Position numbers and translations under genes: made by a program. The notes below the pieces were generated by a model. The model saw only the letters and a program-made list of their open reading frames with translations, did no database searches and was not told the origin of the DNA. This document shows, one piece after another, positions 6,327 to 14,126 of a stretch of DNA of 27,088 nucleotides (the stretch's first letter is position 1; each line of letters opens with the position of its first letter). This DNA comes from Caryophanales bacterium (lineage in GTDB: Bacteria > Bacillota > Bacilli > Exiguobacteriales > Exiguobacteriaceae): positions 1-27,088 of the forward strand of contig CABIYO010000035.1 of the NCBI GenBank assembly GCA_902362975.1. The letters are read 5' to 3'.

Positions 6327-6890
6327 ATGATTTATAACATTCGCGGCGAAAACATTGAGGTCACACCAGCAATCAAAGACTATGTCGAGAAAAAGCTGGA
6401 GAAGTTGACTCGGTATTTCACAACTCCTATGGATGAACAGATGGTTTACGTCAACTTGAAAGTGTATAACAAGGAACAAAAAGTGGAAGTGACGATCCCG
6501 ATGCCGAACTTGTTGCTCCGTGCTGAGGACATCAATTTTGACTTGTATGCGGCAATCGACCTCGTCGTCGATAAATTGGAACGTCAAATTCGTAAACACA
6601 AAACGAAAATCAACCGTAAAGGACGCGGGAAAAAAGGTGGCGCCGGCGAGTACTTCAAGTCTTTAGAAGGACCTGATGATACACAGGCCGTCCACGATGA
6701 GGACGAGGCAGGACTCGAACTCGTGCGGACGAAACGCTTCACGTTGAAACCGATGGACACGGAAGAGGCGATTCTTCAAATGGAGATGCTCGGTCACAAC
6801 TTCTTCGTCTTCTTAGACGCAGAAACGGGCAACACGAACGTCGTCTACCGTCGTAAAGATGGGAAGTACGGCTTGATCGAACCTGAATAA
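6327..6890 (+). CDS. hpf: Ribosome hibernation promoting factor, long form
   Basis: This 187-residue protein has the two-domain layout of long HPF. The N-terminal S30AE domain spans about residues 1-100 (MIYNIRGENIEVTPAIKDYV, then KLERQIRKHKTKINRK). After a charged linker comes the C-terminal dimerisation domain, about residues 128-187 (VRTKRFTLKPMDTEEAILQM to NTNVVYRRKDGKYGLIEP). Long HPF joins two 70S ribosomes into an inactive 100S dimer in stationary phase or stress. The start follows TAAGGAGGAG at good spacing. Two promoters, one sigma-B-like, lie upstream and a strong terminator follows. The hpf-secA-prfB order is conserved in Bacillales. Confidence 0.97.
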   Translation: MIYNIRGENIEVTPAIKDYVEKKLEKLTRYFTTPMDEQMVYVNLKVYNKEQKVEVTIPMPNLLLRAEDINFDLYAAIDLVVDKLERQIRKHKTKINRKGRGKKGGAGEYFKSLEGPDDTQAVHDEDEAGLELVRTKRFTLKPMDTEEAILQMEMLGHNFFVFLDAETGNTNVVYRRKDGKYGLIEPE

Positions 6891-6905
6891 TAAACTTGAC
6901 ACGAC

Positions 6906-6938
6906 ACGACCTCCCGGCTTCCGGGGGGTCGTTTCCTT
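6906..6938 (+). terminator. Rho-independent terminator of hpf
   Basis: ACGACCTCCCGG (6906-6917) pairs with CCGGGGGGTCGT (6921-6932) over 12 bp with the loop CTT, including one T-G pair. The stem is followed by TTTCCTT. Confidence 0.85.
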
Positions 6939-6948
6939 CTGCCTTTCC

Positions 6949-6977
6949 TTGAAAGGTGGCACCACTTCGGTTAAACT
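6949..6977 (+). promoter_or_regulatory. Probable sigma-A promoter of secA
   Basis: TTGAAA (6949-6954) and TAAACT (6972-6977) are 17 bases apart, giving a leader of roughly 45 bases before the secA start codon. No SecM-like arrest peptide is visible. Confidence 0.5.
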
Positions 6978-7030
6978 GTATATTAGGGAAAAAACATGCA
7001 TTTTTTAGTGAGTGCAGAGGAGATATGAGT

Positions 7031-9553
7031 ATGGCGAACTTTTTGAAAGAGTTATTTGCTCCACAGAAACGAATATTGAAAAAAGCAGAGAAAGCGGCCG
7101 ACTTGATCGAGTCGTTCGCCGAACCAATCAAGGCATTGTCCGACGAACAGCTTCAGGCGAAGACGGAAGAGTTCCGGGAACGTCTGGCGAAAGGCGAGAC
7201 ACTTGACGACCTCTTGCCGGAGGCGTTCGCGGTTTGTCGTGAGGCATCGGAGCGTGTGCTCGGCATGCGTCATTACCGTGTCCAGCTCATCGGGGGTTAT
7301 GTGCTCCATAACGGCGACATCGCCGAAATGAAAACCGGTGAAGGGAAGACACTCGTCGCGACACTTCCTGTCTACTTGAACGCGCTCACTGGCCGTGGCG
7401 TACATGTCGTAACGGTCAACGAATATTTGGCGAAACGAGATAAAGAACTCATGGAGCCGCTCTACTTCGCGCTCGGTCTCTCGGTCGGCCTCAATGTGTC
7501 GAACATGGACCGTGTCGAGAAACAGGCAGCCTATAACTGTGATATCACGTACTCGACGAACAACGAGCTCGGGTTCGATTACCTGCGTGACAACATGGTC
7601 CTTTATAAGGAAGACCGTGTTCAACGTGAGCTCTACTACGCGATTGTCGATGAAGTCGACTCGATCCTCATCGATGAGGCGCGTACTCCGCTCATCATCT
7701 CGGGATCGGCTCAAAAGTCGACTGAACTCTACACACGCGCGGATGCGTTCGTCCGTACGTTGAAAGAGGGAGACGATTACACGGTCGACGTGAAGACGAA
7801 GTCGGTCCTCTTGACGGACCAAGGGGTCGACCTCGCCGAGAAGTTCTTCGGCATCGACAACCTGTTCGCAATCGAACACGTCGCCGTTAACCACCACGTC
7901 GGGCTCGCCCTTCGTGCGAACGCGGTCATGCATCGCGATATCGATTATATGGTACGTGAAGGGCAAGTCATGATCATCGACCAATTCACGGGTCGTGTCA
8001 TGGACGGACGCCGCTACTCGGAAGGTCTTCACCAGGCGATCGAGGCGAAAGAAGGCGTCGAGATTCAACGCGAATCGATGACGCTCGCGACGATCACGTA
8101 TCAGAACTACTTCCGGATGTACGAGAAGCTTGCCGGGATGACCGGTACGGCGAAGACAGAGGAAGAAGAGTTCCGTAACATCTACAACATGCAGGTCGTG
8201 ACGATCCCGACGAACAAACCGATTCTTCGCGAGGACAAGGCAGACCTCATCTTCAAATCGATGGAAGGCAAGTTCAAAGCTGTCGTCGAGGAGATTTCGG
8301 CAGTCCACGCGACGGGCCAACCAATCCTCGTCGGTACGGTCGCCGTCGAGACGTCTGAATACTTGAGCAAGCTCTTGACGAAGAAGAAGATTCGTCACGA
8401 TGTCTTGAACGCGAAGAACCACGCCCGTGAGGCGGAAATCATCGAGAACGCCGGTCAAAAAGGTTCTGTCACGATTGCGACGAACATGGCCGGTCGTGGT
8501 ACCGACATCAAGCTCGGAGAAGGTGTCATCGAGCTCGGTGGTCTTTACATCATTGGGACAGAGCGTCACGAGTCACGCCGGATCGACAACCAGCTCCGTG
8601 GTCGTGCAGGTCGTCAAGGAGACCCGGGTAAATCCCAGTTCTACTTGTCGCTCGAAGACGAGCTCATGCGTCGCTTCGGAACGGATAGCCTCCAAAGCAT
8701 GATGGAGCGTCTCGGGATGGATGACACGCAACCGATTGAGAGCCGCATGGTCTCGAAAGCGGTCGAGTCAGCGCAAAAACGTGTCGAAGGAAACAACTAC
8801 GATGCGCGGAAGCAGCTTCTCGGTTATGACAACGTCATGGCGGACCAACGGAAGGTCATGTACAAGGACCGTTCGAGCATCCTCGAGAACGAGTCGGTCA
8901 CGGATATCGTCCGTTCGATGATGGCGCAGACGGTCGAACTCGGTGTCGGCCAATACACGCCGATCGAACTCGTACCGGAAGAATGGAACATCGACGAGCT
9001 CGCGCACTGGGCCAACCAGACGCTCGCGCTCGAGAAGACGGTCGAAGGCAAAGACTTCTACGGCAAAGAGCGTGAAGAAATCATCGAGCTTCTCATGGAG
9101 CGCGTGAACGAGCAGTACGAGGCGAAACGTGAACTCGCGCCGCCGGAACGCTTCAACGAGTTCGAGAAGATCATCGTGCTCCGTGCCGTCGACTCGCACT
9201 GGATGGCGCATATCGACCATATGGACCAGTTGCGTCAAGGGATTCATCTCCGCGCCTACGGACAGAACGACCCGCTTCGTGAGTACCAAGCGGAAGGGAT
9301 CAACATGTTCGACGCGATGAATGCGGCAATCGCAGAAGAAGTGACAAGCCTCGTCCTTCGTGCCGAAGTCGGGGACAACCTCCGCCGCGAGAAAGTCGTC
9401 GAAGAGGAAGTCGCCGTCTCAGGCAAGAACGATGCGCCGGTCAAGAAAAAGCCGGTCCGTCGTTCGAAAGAAGACAGCATCGGCCGGAACGACCCGTGCT
9501 GGTGCGGGTCTGGTAAGAAGTTCAAGAACTGTCACGGTAGACAACAGGCTTAA
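7031..9553 (+). CDS. secA: Preprotein translocase ATPase SecA
   Basis: This is the 840-residue motor of the Sec pathway, which pushes unfolded preproteins through SecYEG at the membrane. It begins [20 protein letters not shown]. Walker A is TGEGKT (102-107), followed by the DEVD box at 207-210 in [18 protein letters not shown]. Later come the preprotein crosslinking region, the second nucleotide-binding fold ([15 protein letters not shown], then [13 protein letters not shown]) and the C-terminal SEC-C zinc motif [13 protein letters not shown] near residue 825, which binds SecB-type partners or phospholipid. ATG 7031 lies 8 bases after GAGGAG; ATG 7025 would be too close. The length is normal for Bacillales SecA1. 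A short hairpin separates it from prfB. Confidence 0.98.
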   Translation: MANFLKELFAPQKRILKKAEKAADLIESFAEPIKALSDEQLQAKTEEFRERLAKGETLDDLLPEAFAVCREASERVLGMRHYRVQLIGGYVLHNGDIAEMKTGEGKTLVATLPVYLNALTGRGVHVVTVNEYLAKRDKELMEPLYFALGLSVGLNVSNMDRVEKQAAYNCDITYSTNNELGFDYLRDNMVLYKEDRVQRELYYAIVDEVDSILIDEARTPLIISGSAQKSTELYTRADAFVRTLKEGDDYTVDVKTKSVLLTDQGVDLAEKFFGIDNLFAIEHVAVNHHVGLALRANAVMHRDIDYMVREGQVMIIDQFTGRVMDGRRYSEGLHQAIEAKEGVEIQRESMTLATITYQNYFRMYEKLAGMTGTAKTEEEEFRNIYNMQVVTIPTNKPILREDKADLIFKSMEGKFKAVVEEISAVHATGQPILVGTVAVETSEYLSKLLTKKKIRHDVLNAKNHAREAEIIENAGQKGSVTIATNMAGRGTDIKLGEGVIELGGLYIIGTERHESRRIDNQLRGRAGRQGDPGKSQFYLSLEDELMRRFGTDSLQSMMERLGMDDTQPIESRMVSKAVESAQKRVEGNNYDARKQLLGYDNVMADQRKVMYKDRSSILENESVTDIVRSMMAQTVELGVGQYTPIELVPEEWNIDELAHWANQTLALEKTVEGKDFYGKEREEIIELLMERVNEQYEAKRELAPPERFNEFEKIIVLRAVDSHWMAHIDHMDQLRQGIHLRAYGQNDPLREYQAEGINMFDAMNAAIAEEVTSLVLRAEVGDNLRREKVVEEEVAVSGKNDAPVKKKPVRRSKEDSIGRNDPCWCGSGKKFKNCHGRQQA

Positions 9554-9560
9554 TTATTGA

Positions 9561-9584
9561 AGAGGCGGGTCCGCTCGCCTCTTT
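9561..9584 (+). terminator. Short hairpin between secA and prfB, possible attenuator
   Basis: AGAGGCG (9561-9567) pairs with CGCCTCT (9576-9582) over 7 bp with an 8-base loop, followed only by TTCC. It starts 8 bases after the secA stop codon. The weak T tract suggests partial termination or processing rather than full termination. Confidence 0.4.
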
Positions 9585-9607
9585 CCTACGGAAAGGTGAA
9601 TCACACT

Positions 9608-10708
9608 ATGGAAATTTCAGATATTCGGAACGAACTAGAGGCGATGGCGAAACGCCTCGAGAATTACAGAGAGTCTCTCAACTTGACGGAGAAGGAAGCA
9701 CGCATCGCCGAGCTCGAGAACGAGATGACGTATCCTGACTTCTGGGACAACCAGGAGAAGGCACAAAAAGTCATCGACGAGTCAAACGGACTCAAAGCGA
9801 TGGTCGATAAGTATCAAGACCTCGTGAACCAACATGAGGACGGCGAACTGACGCTCGAACTCATCAAGGAAGAGCCGGACGCCGAGATGCAAGAAGAACT
9901 CGGGGAATCGATTCAAGCGCTCAAGAAGGAGTTTGATGACTTCGAGCTCGAGATCCTCTTGAACGGACCGTACGATGCGAACAACGCCATCCTCGAATTG
10001 CACCCGGGTGCGGGCGGTACCGAGTCACAGGACTGGGCATCGATGCTTCTTCGGATGTATCAACGTTTCGCTGATAAACAAGGCTGGAAAGTCGAGACGA
10101 TCGATTACCTCCCAGGTGAGGAAGCGGGCGTCAAGTCTGTCACGCTCCGTATCATCGGTCATAACGCATACGGCTACTTGAAGGCAGAGAAAGGGATCCA
10201 CCGGTTGGTCCGCATCTCGCCGTTCGACTCGTCAGGCCGTCGTCACACGTCTTTCGTATCGTGTGACGTCATGCCGGAATTCGATGACGACATCGAAATC
10301 GAAGTACGGACAGAGGACCTCCGTATCGACACGTACCGCGCATCAGGTGCCGGCGGTCAGCACATCAACACGACGGACTCTGCCGTCCGGATCACGCACG
10401 TGCCGACGGGCGTCGTCGTTTCGTGTCAGACCGAGCGCTCACAGATCAAGAACCGTGAGTCGGCGATGAAGATGTTGAAAGCGAAATTGTACCAACGCGA
10501 ACTCGACGAGCAGCAACGCAAACTCGACGAAATCCGTGGGGAGAAGACGGACATCGGTTGGGGTAGCCAAATCCGTTCGTATGTCTTCCACCCGTACTCG
10601 ATGGTCAAAGACCACCGGACGAACTATGAGGTCGGAAACACGAGTGGGGTCATGGACGGCGACATCATGCCGTTCATCGATGCCTACCTTCGCAAAACAA
10701 ATATGTGA
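9608..10708 (+). CDS. prfB: Peptide chain release factor 2
   Basis: This is the 366-residue class I release factor RF2, which reads UGA and UAA stop codons on the ribosome. The stop-codon recognition motif SPF is at 204-206 and the peptidyl-hydrolysis motif GGQ at 249-251 ([16 protein letters not shown]). ATG 9608 follows AAAGGTGA with 8 bases of spacing; residues encoded upstream in frame are unrelated to RF2. Most bacterial prfB genes carry an in-frame UGA and a programmed +1 frameshift near codon 25. Here that position reads straight through as RESLNL, with neither UGA nor the internal AGGGGG element. The gene therefore seems to have lost its autoregulation. Gene order after secA is as in B. 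subtilis. Confidence 0.97.
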   Translation: MEISDIRNELEAMAKRLENYRESLNLTEKEARIAELENEMTYPDFWDNQEKAQKVIDESNGLKAMVDKYQDLVNQHEDGELTLELIKEEPDAEMQEELGESIQALKKEFDDFELEILLNGPYDANNAILELHPGAGGTESQDWASMLLRMYQRFADKQGWKVETIDYLPGEEAGVKSVTLRIIGHNAYGYLKAEKGIHRLVRISPFDSSGRRHTSFVSCDVMPEFDDDIEIEVRTEDLRIDTYRASGAGGQHINTTDSAVRITHVPTGVVVSCQTERSQIKNRESAMKMLKAKLYQRELDEQQRKLDEIRGEKTDIGWGSQIRSYVFHPYSMVKDHRTNYEVGNTSGVMDGDIMPFIDAYLRKTNM

Positions 10709-10711
10709 TGC

Positions 10712-10745
10712 ATGTGGCTCAAAGACACCCGTCTTTGGGCCATGT
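10712..10745 (+). terminator. Strong hairpin after prfB, probable terminator
   Basis: GGCTCAAAGAC (10716-10726) pairs with GTCTTTGGGCC (10731-10741) over 11 bp with one T-G pair and the loop ACCC; weaker flanking pairs extend it. It is not followed by a clear T tract, so termination may be incomplete and the downstream gene may be partly co-transcribed. Confidence 0.55.
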
Positions 10746-10769
10746 TGTGTGTAAAGGAGACTTTCTTTA

Positions 10770-11627
10770 ATGAAGCAAATCGTCAAAGACTATCTGTATT
10801 TGTTGACCGGTTCGGTGTTCGTCGCCTCGGCCTTCAGCCTTTTCTTGTTGCCGAACAATCTGGCATCGGGTGGAGTGAGCGGGATTTCGGTCATCACGTA
10901 TGAACTGTTCGGCATCTCGCCGGGGGCGTTCCAGCTCGTGGCGAACGTGTTACTTCTGATTATCGGCTGGGCCATCCTCGGTCTCGGCTTCGGGGTGAAG
11001 TCGCTCGTCGGCTCCATCTTCTTACCGGGTGTCATTCTTTTCTATGAGGCAATCGATGCCGGTGCGGCCGTGGACGATACGCTCCTCGCGGCCATCTTCG
11101 GTGGTGTCGGCGTTGGGGTCGGACTCGGGCTCATCTTCCGGGGGCGCGCCTCGACAGGAGGGATGGACTTGATCGCGCAGGTCTTACATAAGTTCACGCA
11201 CATCCCGCTCTCTCTCTGTATCGCCATCCTCGATGGCATGGTCGTCTTGACTGCTGCCTTGACGTTCTCGTTCACGACCGGACTTTATGCACTCATCGCA
11301 TTATTCATCACGGTCAAGATGATCGACTTCGTCCAGCTCGGGTTCACACAGGACAAGATGGCTTACATCATCTCGGAGAAGCGGGACTTCATCGTCCGTG
11401 CCGTCTTCGAGGAGCTTGACCGTGGTGCGACAGAGATCCAGGCGATCGGAGCATACTCACGTCTCGACCGTCCGATGCTCATGATTGTTGTCCGTCAGAG
11501 CGAAGTGAGTCGATTGAAGGAAATCATCCGTCGGATCGACCCGGAGGCATTCCTTGTCTTCAGTGAGGCACATGAGGTACTCGGACAAGGGTTTACGTCT
11601 GATAAGCGTTACATCAACGTCCCGTAA
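10770..11627 (+). CDS. yvjA: YitT family membrane protein (DUF161 and DUF2179)
   Basis: This 285-residue integral membrane protein of unknown function belongs to the YitT family. The N-terminal two thirds contain five to six hydrophobic segments with Gly-rich turns (LASGGVSGISVITYELFGIS; FGGVGVGVGLGLIFRGRAST; GGMDLIAQVL). The C-terminal DUF2179 domain, about residues 205-275, is soluble (KMAYIISEKRDFIVRAVFEE; GAYSRLDRPMLMIVVRQSEV) and resembles PII-like folds of the family. AAAGGAG lies 10 bases before the start codon. B. subtilis YvjA is encoded in the same neighbourhood. No substrate can be assigned. Confidence 0.85.
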   Translation: MKQIVKDYLYLLTGSVFVASAFSLFLLPNNLASGGVSGISVITYELFGISPGAFQLVANVLLLIIGWAILGLGFGVKSLVGSIFLPGVILFYEAIDAGAAVDDTLLAAIFGGVGVGVGLGLIFRGRASTGGMDLIAQVLHKFTHIPLSLCIAILDGMVVLTAALTFSFTTGLYALIALFITVKMIDFVQLGFTQDKMAYIISEKRDFIVRAVFEELDRGATEIQAIGAYSRLDRPMLMIVVRQSEVSRLKEIIRRIDPEAFLVFSEAHEVLGQGFTSDKRYINVP

Positions 11628-11663
11628 GTTGTGGAATCTTTGTGTAATTTTCGTGAGATTAGG

Positions 11664-11691
11664 TTAGAAAGCATACGTTAACGGCTATAAT
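11664..11691 (+). promoter_or_regulatory. Probable sigma-A promoter of cccB
   Basis: A perfect TATAAT (11686-11691) has a weak -35-like TTAGAA (11664-11669) 16 bases upstream. The leader would be about 38 bases. Confidence 0.5.
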
Positions 11692-11735
11692 GGTAAATGT
11701 AGGTCATTTCTACAACTTAGGAGGGGAACGTGGTT

Positions 11736-12071
11736 ATGAAAAAATGGATGATGGCCATCGGCCTCGGCGCCATGCTGACACTCGGCGCATGTGGCGGCGG
11801 TGAAGAAGAGGACACATCGAGCAACGGGGATTCGGGCTCGAACACGGCATCGGTTGACGCGGAAGCGGTATACGCACAAAACTGTGCGGCCTGTCACGGT
11901 GCGAACCTTGAAGGAATGAGTGGTCCGTCACTCGAGCAAGTCGGTGCTCGTCTGTCGGCAGAAGAGATTGAAGACATCATTCGAAACGGTCAAGGCGCGA
12001 TGCCTGCGAACGTCATTGAAAAAGACGAAGAAATCACAGCGGTCGCTGCTTGGCTCGCTGAGAAGAAATAA
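11736..12071 (+). CDS. cccB: Cytochrome c551, lipoprotein
   Basis: This 111-residue membrane-anchored c-type cytochrome is an electron carrier on the outer face of the cytoplasmic membrane. A short signal peptide ends in the lipobox LGAC, with Cys19 as the lipidation site, followed by an acidic and Ser-rich linker. The haem attachment motif CAACH is at 50-54 and a probable axial Met lies in GQGAMPAN (Met89). The ATG at 11736 is preferred over the in-frame GTG at 11730 because AGGAGGGG is then 9 bases away. It is monocistronic between its own promoter and terminator, and the position next to ftsEX matches B. subtilis cccB. Confidence 0.93.
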   Translation: MKKWMMAIGLGAMLTLGACGGGEEEDTSSNGDSGSNTASVDAEAVYAQNCAACHGANLEGMSGPSLEQVGARLSAEEIEDIIRNGQGAMPANVIEKDEEITAVAAWLAEKK

Positions 12072-12080
12072 GATATGACG

Positions 12081-12112
12081 GCATGAGGTGTGTTCTACCT
12101 CATGCTTTTTTT
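12081..12112 (+). terminator. Rho-independent terminator of cccB
   Basis: GCATGAGGT (12081-12089) pairs perfectly with ACCTCATGC (12097-12105) over 9 bp, followed by TTTTTTT. Confidence 0.95.
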
Positions 12113-12306
12113 ATAGTTCCTTTGATTGAAATGAGGTGATACAACGAATCTTGAATCGATCAAATAGGCTGAAAGAAAATCGACCGTTTATAAAGAATCA
12201 CGAGGTTGTACATTTTGAAGTGCGGTTTCAACATTCTCTTGGGGAATAAGGAAGCAAGTTTCTTCGCGACATTTTCACATCGAACTCAATCGAACTGAAA
12301 CAATCC

Positions 12307-12340
12307 TGTAATGGTGTTTTAAAAGTCGGATTGATATAAT
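12307..12340 (+). promoter_or_regulatory. Extended -10 promoter with WalR-box-like direct repeat
   Basis: TGATATAAT provides an extended -10 (TATAAT at 12335-12340) without a good -35. Across the -35 position lies TGTAAT-GGTGT-TTTAAA (12307-12323), which matches the WalR consensus TGTWAH-N5-TGTWAH at all but one position. An activator at this position would fit a promoter lacking its own -35. This is inference. Confidence 0.4.
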
Positions 12341-12403
12341 TGTAGTCGCTTCAACATACGCCCTAGCTGATTTTTTACCAGGCGAACATAAAAACACGAC
12401 ACC

Positions 12404-12432
12404 TTGACAGAGAGAGTCGTTTCCTGTAAAAA
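12404..12432 (+). promoter_or_regulatory. Sigma-A promoter of the ftsEX operon
   Basis: A perfect TTGACA (12404-12409) is followed after 17 bases by TAAAAA (12427-12432). The predicted leader is about 85 bases. Confidence 0.55.
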
Positions 12433-12524
12433 AGACTCTAGGCGAAATATACAGTAACTAAAACAATCGATTCGAATTCGTCATAGATGCTTAAAAATAA
12501 TTTAAAAAGGGTAGGGAATACGTT

Positions 12525-13211
12525 ATGATCTCGATGCAAAAAGTCAGTAAAGTATATCCGAACGGCGTCGTCGCCGTGGATGACCTCGATATAGAGATTC
12601 GCGACGGCGAGTTCCTTTATGTCGTTGGGCCTTCCGGCGCCGGAAAGTCGACGTTCATGAAGATGATTTATCGTGAGGAGAAACCGACAGCCGGTCAATT
12701 ATTGATTGACGGACTTGATGTCGGGAAAATTAAAGACCGTCATGTGCCGAAGTTACGCCGTCAACTCGGTGTCATCTTCCAAGACTTCAAATTGTTGCCG
12801 ACACTTACGGTATATGAGAACGTTGCGTTCGCATTAGAAGTTGTAGGGGCGGACACGTCGTCCATTCGGAAGCAAGTCATGGATGTGTTGAACCTTGTCG
12901 GATTGAAGAACAAGGCGCGCAACTATCCAGACGAACTATCAGGTGGAGAACAGCAGCGTGTCTCAATCGCCCGAGCGATCGTCAATAAACCAAAATTAAT
13001 CATTGCCGATGAGCCGACAGGGAACTTAGACCCGGAAACGGCATGGGGCATCATGGAAGTGTTTGAAGAAATTCATCGCCGTGGAGCGACAGTCGTCATG
13101 GCGACACACAACCGTGACATCGTCGATAAGATTCGTCACCGCGTCATCGCGATTGAGAACGGGAAAGTCGTGCGCGATGAAGAGAAAGGAGCATATGGCT
13201 ATGATATTTAA
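12525..13211 (+). CDS. ftsE: Cell-division ABC transporter ATP-binding protein FtsE
   Basis: This 228-residue cytoplasmic ATPase partners with FtsX. ATP hydrolysis is used to activate a cell-wall hydrolase across the membrane rather than to transport a substrate. Walker A is GPSGAGKS (35-42), the Q-loop is at Q86, the signature is LSGGEQQR (138-145) and Walker B is LIIADEP (158-164), followed by the His-loop in VVMATHN. The start follows AAAAGGGTAGGG. The end overlaps ftsX by 11 bases. The length is normal. Confidence 0.97.
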   Translation: MISMQKVSKVYPNGVVAVDDLDIEIRDGEFLYVVGPSGAGKSTFMKMIYREEKPTAGQLLIDGLDVGKIKDRHVPKLRRQLGVIFQDFKLLPTLTVYENVAFALEVVGADTSSIRKQVMDVLNLVGLKNKARNYPDELSGGEQQRVSIARAIVNKPKLIIADEPTGNLDPETAWGIMEVFEEIHRRGATVVMATHNRDIVDKIRHRVIAIENGKVVRDEEKGAYGYDI

Positions 13212-14103
13212 GACTGGATTGCGCCATTTGCGTGAAGGATTCAAAGGAACGATTCGGAATGGCTGGATGTCGTTCGCGGCCATCAGTGCCGTAACCATTA
13301 CGTTGCTACTTGTCGGTGTGTTCGCACTCGTCATGTTCAATATTAATGAAATTTCAGATAACGTCGAAAATGATGTCGAGATTCAAGTGTTCATCACCCG
13401 TACAGCGGACGAGAATTCGGTTGAAAAACTCGGAGAGAACATCGAACAGGTGCCAGGCGTCTCGACGGTCACGTTCAGCTCGAAAGAAGATGAGTTAGCG
13501 AAGTTCCAAGACCAGCTCGGCGATGATGCGGCCGCATACGGAACGGTTGAAAAAGACAACCCACTCCACGCCCGTTATATCGTCAAAGCACAAGACCCGA
13601 CAGAACTAGAGGAAGTGGCAAAATCGGTCGGTTCACTCGATAATGTGGACGATGTGAAATACGGAAAAGACTACATCGATAAAATGTTCGCCTTCTTCAA
13701 CGGGATTCGCATCGGCGGACTCGCGTTGATCGTCGGTTTGACATTGATGGCAATGTTCTTGATCTCGAATACGATTAAAATGACAATCTTCTCGCGTCGT
13801 CGTGAGATTGAAATCATGCGTCTCGTCGGAGCGAAAAACAGCTTCATCCGCTGGCCGTTCTTCATCGAAGGATTGCTCCTCGGAATGCTTGGAGCTCTCG
13901 TCCCGATTCTTGTCATTTATTTCGGATATGACGTCGCATATAGTGCTTTACAACCATCGCTTGATCAATTGAATAGTGATATATTTAAGTTGATTGATCC
14001 ATCGACGCTAACGGTTCAAGTATCGCTCGTCTTACTTGCACTCGGTGCGTTCATCGGAATCTGGGGATCGACGACGTCGCTCGGTCGTTTCTTGAAAATC
14101 TAA
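13201..14103 (+). CDS. ftsX: Cell-division permease-like protein FtsX
   Basis: This 300-residue membrane protein has the FtsX topology: one N-terminal helix (about 25-47), a large extracellular domain (about 48-165) that would contact the hydrolase, and three C-terminal helices (about 171-193, 221-243 and 272-292). It begins MIFKTGLRHLREGFKG. Of two nearby ATGs (13195 and 13201), the second is 9 bases from AAAGGAG, whereas the first is only 3, so 13201 is chosen. It overlaps the end of ftsE by 11 bases, as expected for a coupled pair. The M23 peptidase gene follows after 23 bases. Confidence 0.95.
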   Translation: MIFKTGLRHLREGFKGTIRNGWMSFAAISAVTITLLLVGVFALVMFNINEISDNVENDVEIQVFITRTADENSVEKLGENIEQVPGVSTVTFSSKEDELAKFQDQLGDDAAAYGTVEKDNPLHARYIVKAQDPTELEEVAKSVGSLDNVDDVKYGKDYIDKMFAFFNGIRIGGLALIVGLTLMAMFLISNTIKMTIFSRRREIEIMRLVGAKNSFIRWPFFIEGLLLGMLGALVPILVIYFGYDVAYSALQPSLDQLNSDIFKLIDPSTLTVQVSLVLLALGAFIGIWGSTTSLGRFLKI

Positions 14104-14126
14104 CTTAAATAAGGAGGAGTTGGCGG

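Larger units (their letters stand above)
12113..12524 (+). other. Gene-free leader region of ftsE, about 410 bp
   Basis: No supported gene lies here on either strand. The region is AT-rich and contains two promoter candidates listed separately, a tandem ATCGAACT pair (12279-12286 and 12289-12296, period 10), a WalR-box-like TGTAAT-N5-TTTAAA (12307-12323), and nested inverted repeats around the second promoter (ACGAC 12396-12400 with GTCGT 12416-12420; AGAGTC with GACTCT 12434-12439). A weak sigma-B-like pair, GTTT (12225-12228) and GGGAAT (12242-12247), has a spacer that is too short. Confidence 0.6.

Noticed and set aside
7052..8569. Long open frame on the minus strand opposite secA (505 codons)
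   Set aside because: It is a by-product of secA codon usage: it is rich in Arg, Asp and Val, has no family resemblance, and lies fully antisense to a clear gene.
12221..12247. Sigma-B-like pair GTTT and GGGAAT upstream of ftsE
   Set aside because: The spacer is shorter than the accepted range and the -35 lacks the AA that follows GTTT.
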